From assembly GCA_000597885.1 (NCBI GenBank), contig CP004371.1:2930501-2994500 (forward strand): a DNA stretch of 64,000 bases. Direction: 5' to 3'. A program made the position numbers and the translations under genes. The DNA is from Flammeovirgaceae bacterium 311. Lineage in GTDB: Bacteria > Bacteroidota > Bacteroidia > Cytophagales > Cyclobacteriaceae. Below the pieces are notes generated by a model. That model saw only the letters and a program-made list of their open reading frames with translations. It was not told the origin of the DNA and made no database searches. Of the stretch, positions 63,214-64,000 are shown piece by piece; the stretch's first letter is position 1; every line of letters begins with the position of its first letter.

Positions 63214-64000
63214 ATGACACGTACCAAAATTTACATCCTGAGCATTTTGATGAGCCTGGCGGTACTGGGACTCATCTTCTTTCAGCTCTACTGGATAAAA
63301 ACCGCCGTGCACCTGAAGGAAGATGAACTTTCCCGTAACATTCAGGAGGCGCTGGTGGAGGTTAGCCGCAAGCTGGAAAAGCAGGAAGTAGTAAAATTCA
63401 ACTATCAGCACAACCGCTTTACCTACTACACCCAGATAACCGATGTGCCGGGGGCTCCCTTTCCACCTGCCCCGGAGATGGCTCCTGTTCCGCTGGATTC
63501 CCTGGGTAAAAAAGTGCGCATCGAGAATGGCCAGATCGTGGTAGACCTCCCGGCTGCCAGCAGAAGCACCCCAAAAATGCAGGAAGACAACCCATACCAG
63601 GATGCAGTTGCCAAAGCCCTGCAGGAGCGAATGCGACACCGGCATCAGGTAGACCAGCTCTACCTCAGGCAGTTTATGGCCGAAGAACTCTCGCTAAAAA
63701 AACGCATAGACTCTGTGCAGATAGATACCCTGTTGCAACAGGCGCTGAAAAACAGAGGTGTAGATGCCGATTATCACTGGGCTGTACTGCAGGGACCGCG
63801 CCGGCAGCTGGTGTACCAAAGCACCCGTACCCTGCCCGATACGGCCAACCTGTATCAGGCAGCTCTCTTTCCAAACGATATTTTCAGGGCCCATAGTTAT
63901 CTGAGCGTGTACCTGCCCAACCAGACAGGCTACCTGCTTAGCCGCATGAGCAGCACCCTGGCCTCCTCTGCCCTGCTGATGCTGATTGTGATGGGTTGTT
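63214..64000 (+). CDS. Membrane sensor histidine kinase, N-terminal part (runs off the window)
   Basis: The frame opened by the ATG at 63214 stays open to the last base (262 codons). An N-terminal membrane helix ('ILMSLAVLGLIFFQLYWI') is followed by a ~210-residue periplasmic domain ('HLKEDELSRNIQEALVEVSRKLEKQ', 'RIDSVQIDTLLQQAL') and the start of a second helix ('LASSALLMLIVMG') at the edge. This arrangement, with the 'F-Q-L-Y-W-I' helix end, is that of the RprX-like sensor kinases of Bacteroidota. The HisKA and ATPase domains would lie beyond the window, probably followed by a response regulator. It is divergent from the T9SS-tagged gene. Confidence 0.75.
   Translation, partial: MTRTKIYILSILMSLAVLGLIFFQLYWIKTAVHLKEDELSRNIQEALVEVSRKLEKQEVVKFNYQHNRFTYYTQITDVPGAPFPPAPEMAPVPLDSLGKKVRIENGQIVVDLPAASRSTPKMQEDNPYQDAVAKALQERMRHRHQVDQLYLRQFMAEELSLKKRIDSVQIDTLLQQALKNRGVDADYHWAVLQGPRRQLVYQSTRTLPDTANLYQAALFPNDIFRAHSYLSVYLPNQTGYLLSRMSSTLASSALLMLIVMGC

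Overview
The window reads as chromosome of a Bacteroidota bacterium, most likely a Cytophagales-type environmental or marine member. The signs are a SusC/SusD outer-membrane pair, a one-polypeptide hybrid two-component regulator (HTCS), C-terminal type IX secretion (T9SS) sorting domains on two proteins, many short-lipobox lipoproteins, PAS-rich kinases and mostly weak ribosome binding sites. Species assignment is not possible from the sequence alone. No rRNA, tRNA, CRISPR array or intact mobile element was found.

Layout. (1) 1-1266: end of an LVIVD-repeat protein and a beta-barrel protein. (2) 1553-38774: one large polysaccharide utilisation locus (PUL). It starts with two regulators, an HTCS (1553-5836) and a GntR-type sugar-binding regulator (6372-7418). 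They are followed by a GH78-like rhamnosidase and five leftward transcription units: [Tat-exported Gfo/Idh/MocA oxidoreductase + double DUF1080 lipoprotein], [O-acetylesterase, GH30-like, GH78-like, FAD oxidoreductase, esterase], [ADP-ribosylglycohydrolase-fold protein, ChbG-type deacetylase, GH37-like], [SusC, SusD] and [SGNH esterase, GH88, DUF4861]. A rightward second GH30-like gene (27282-28781) and a small lipoprotein (28950-29381) lie among them. (3) 39169-46822: housekeeping and accessory genes: alpha/beta hydrolase, DUF6249-like membrane protein, ECF sigma factor with a small membrane partner, amidase, HD-like hydrolase, lipoprotein, Zn-alcohol dehydrogenase, patatin. (4) 47600-64000: a large T9SS-secreted multidomain glycosidase-like protein, a hybrid sensor kinase, HtpG, hypothetical envelope proteins, a tandem pair of PAS proteins with degenerate kinase ends, a 52-residue membrane protein, a T9SS-tagged protein and the start of a sensor kinase.

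How the PUL may work (inference). SusC/SusD import an acetylated glycan or glycoside rich in rhamnose and hexuronate. Esterases strip acyl groups, GH78-like enzymes remove rhamnose and GH88 cleaves unsaturated uronyl ends. The Gfo/Idh + DUF1080 pair, possibly with the FAD enzyme, suggests an oxidative (3-keto-sugar) route for a linkage resistant to ordinary hydrolysis. Six operon leaders carry a shared element with consensus ACAGTACAGTAT, always in the same orientation relative to the downstream genes. It is the best candidate for the operator tying the locus together. Both GH30-like proteins keep the acid/base Glu but have Ser where the nucleophile Glu is expected.
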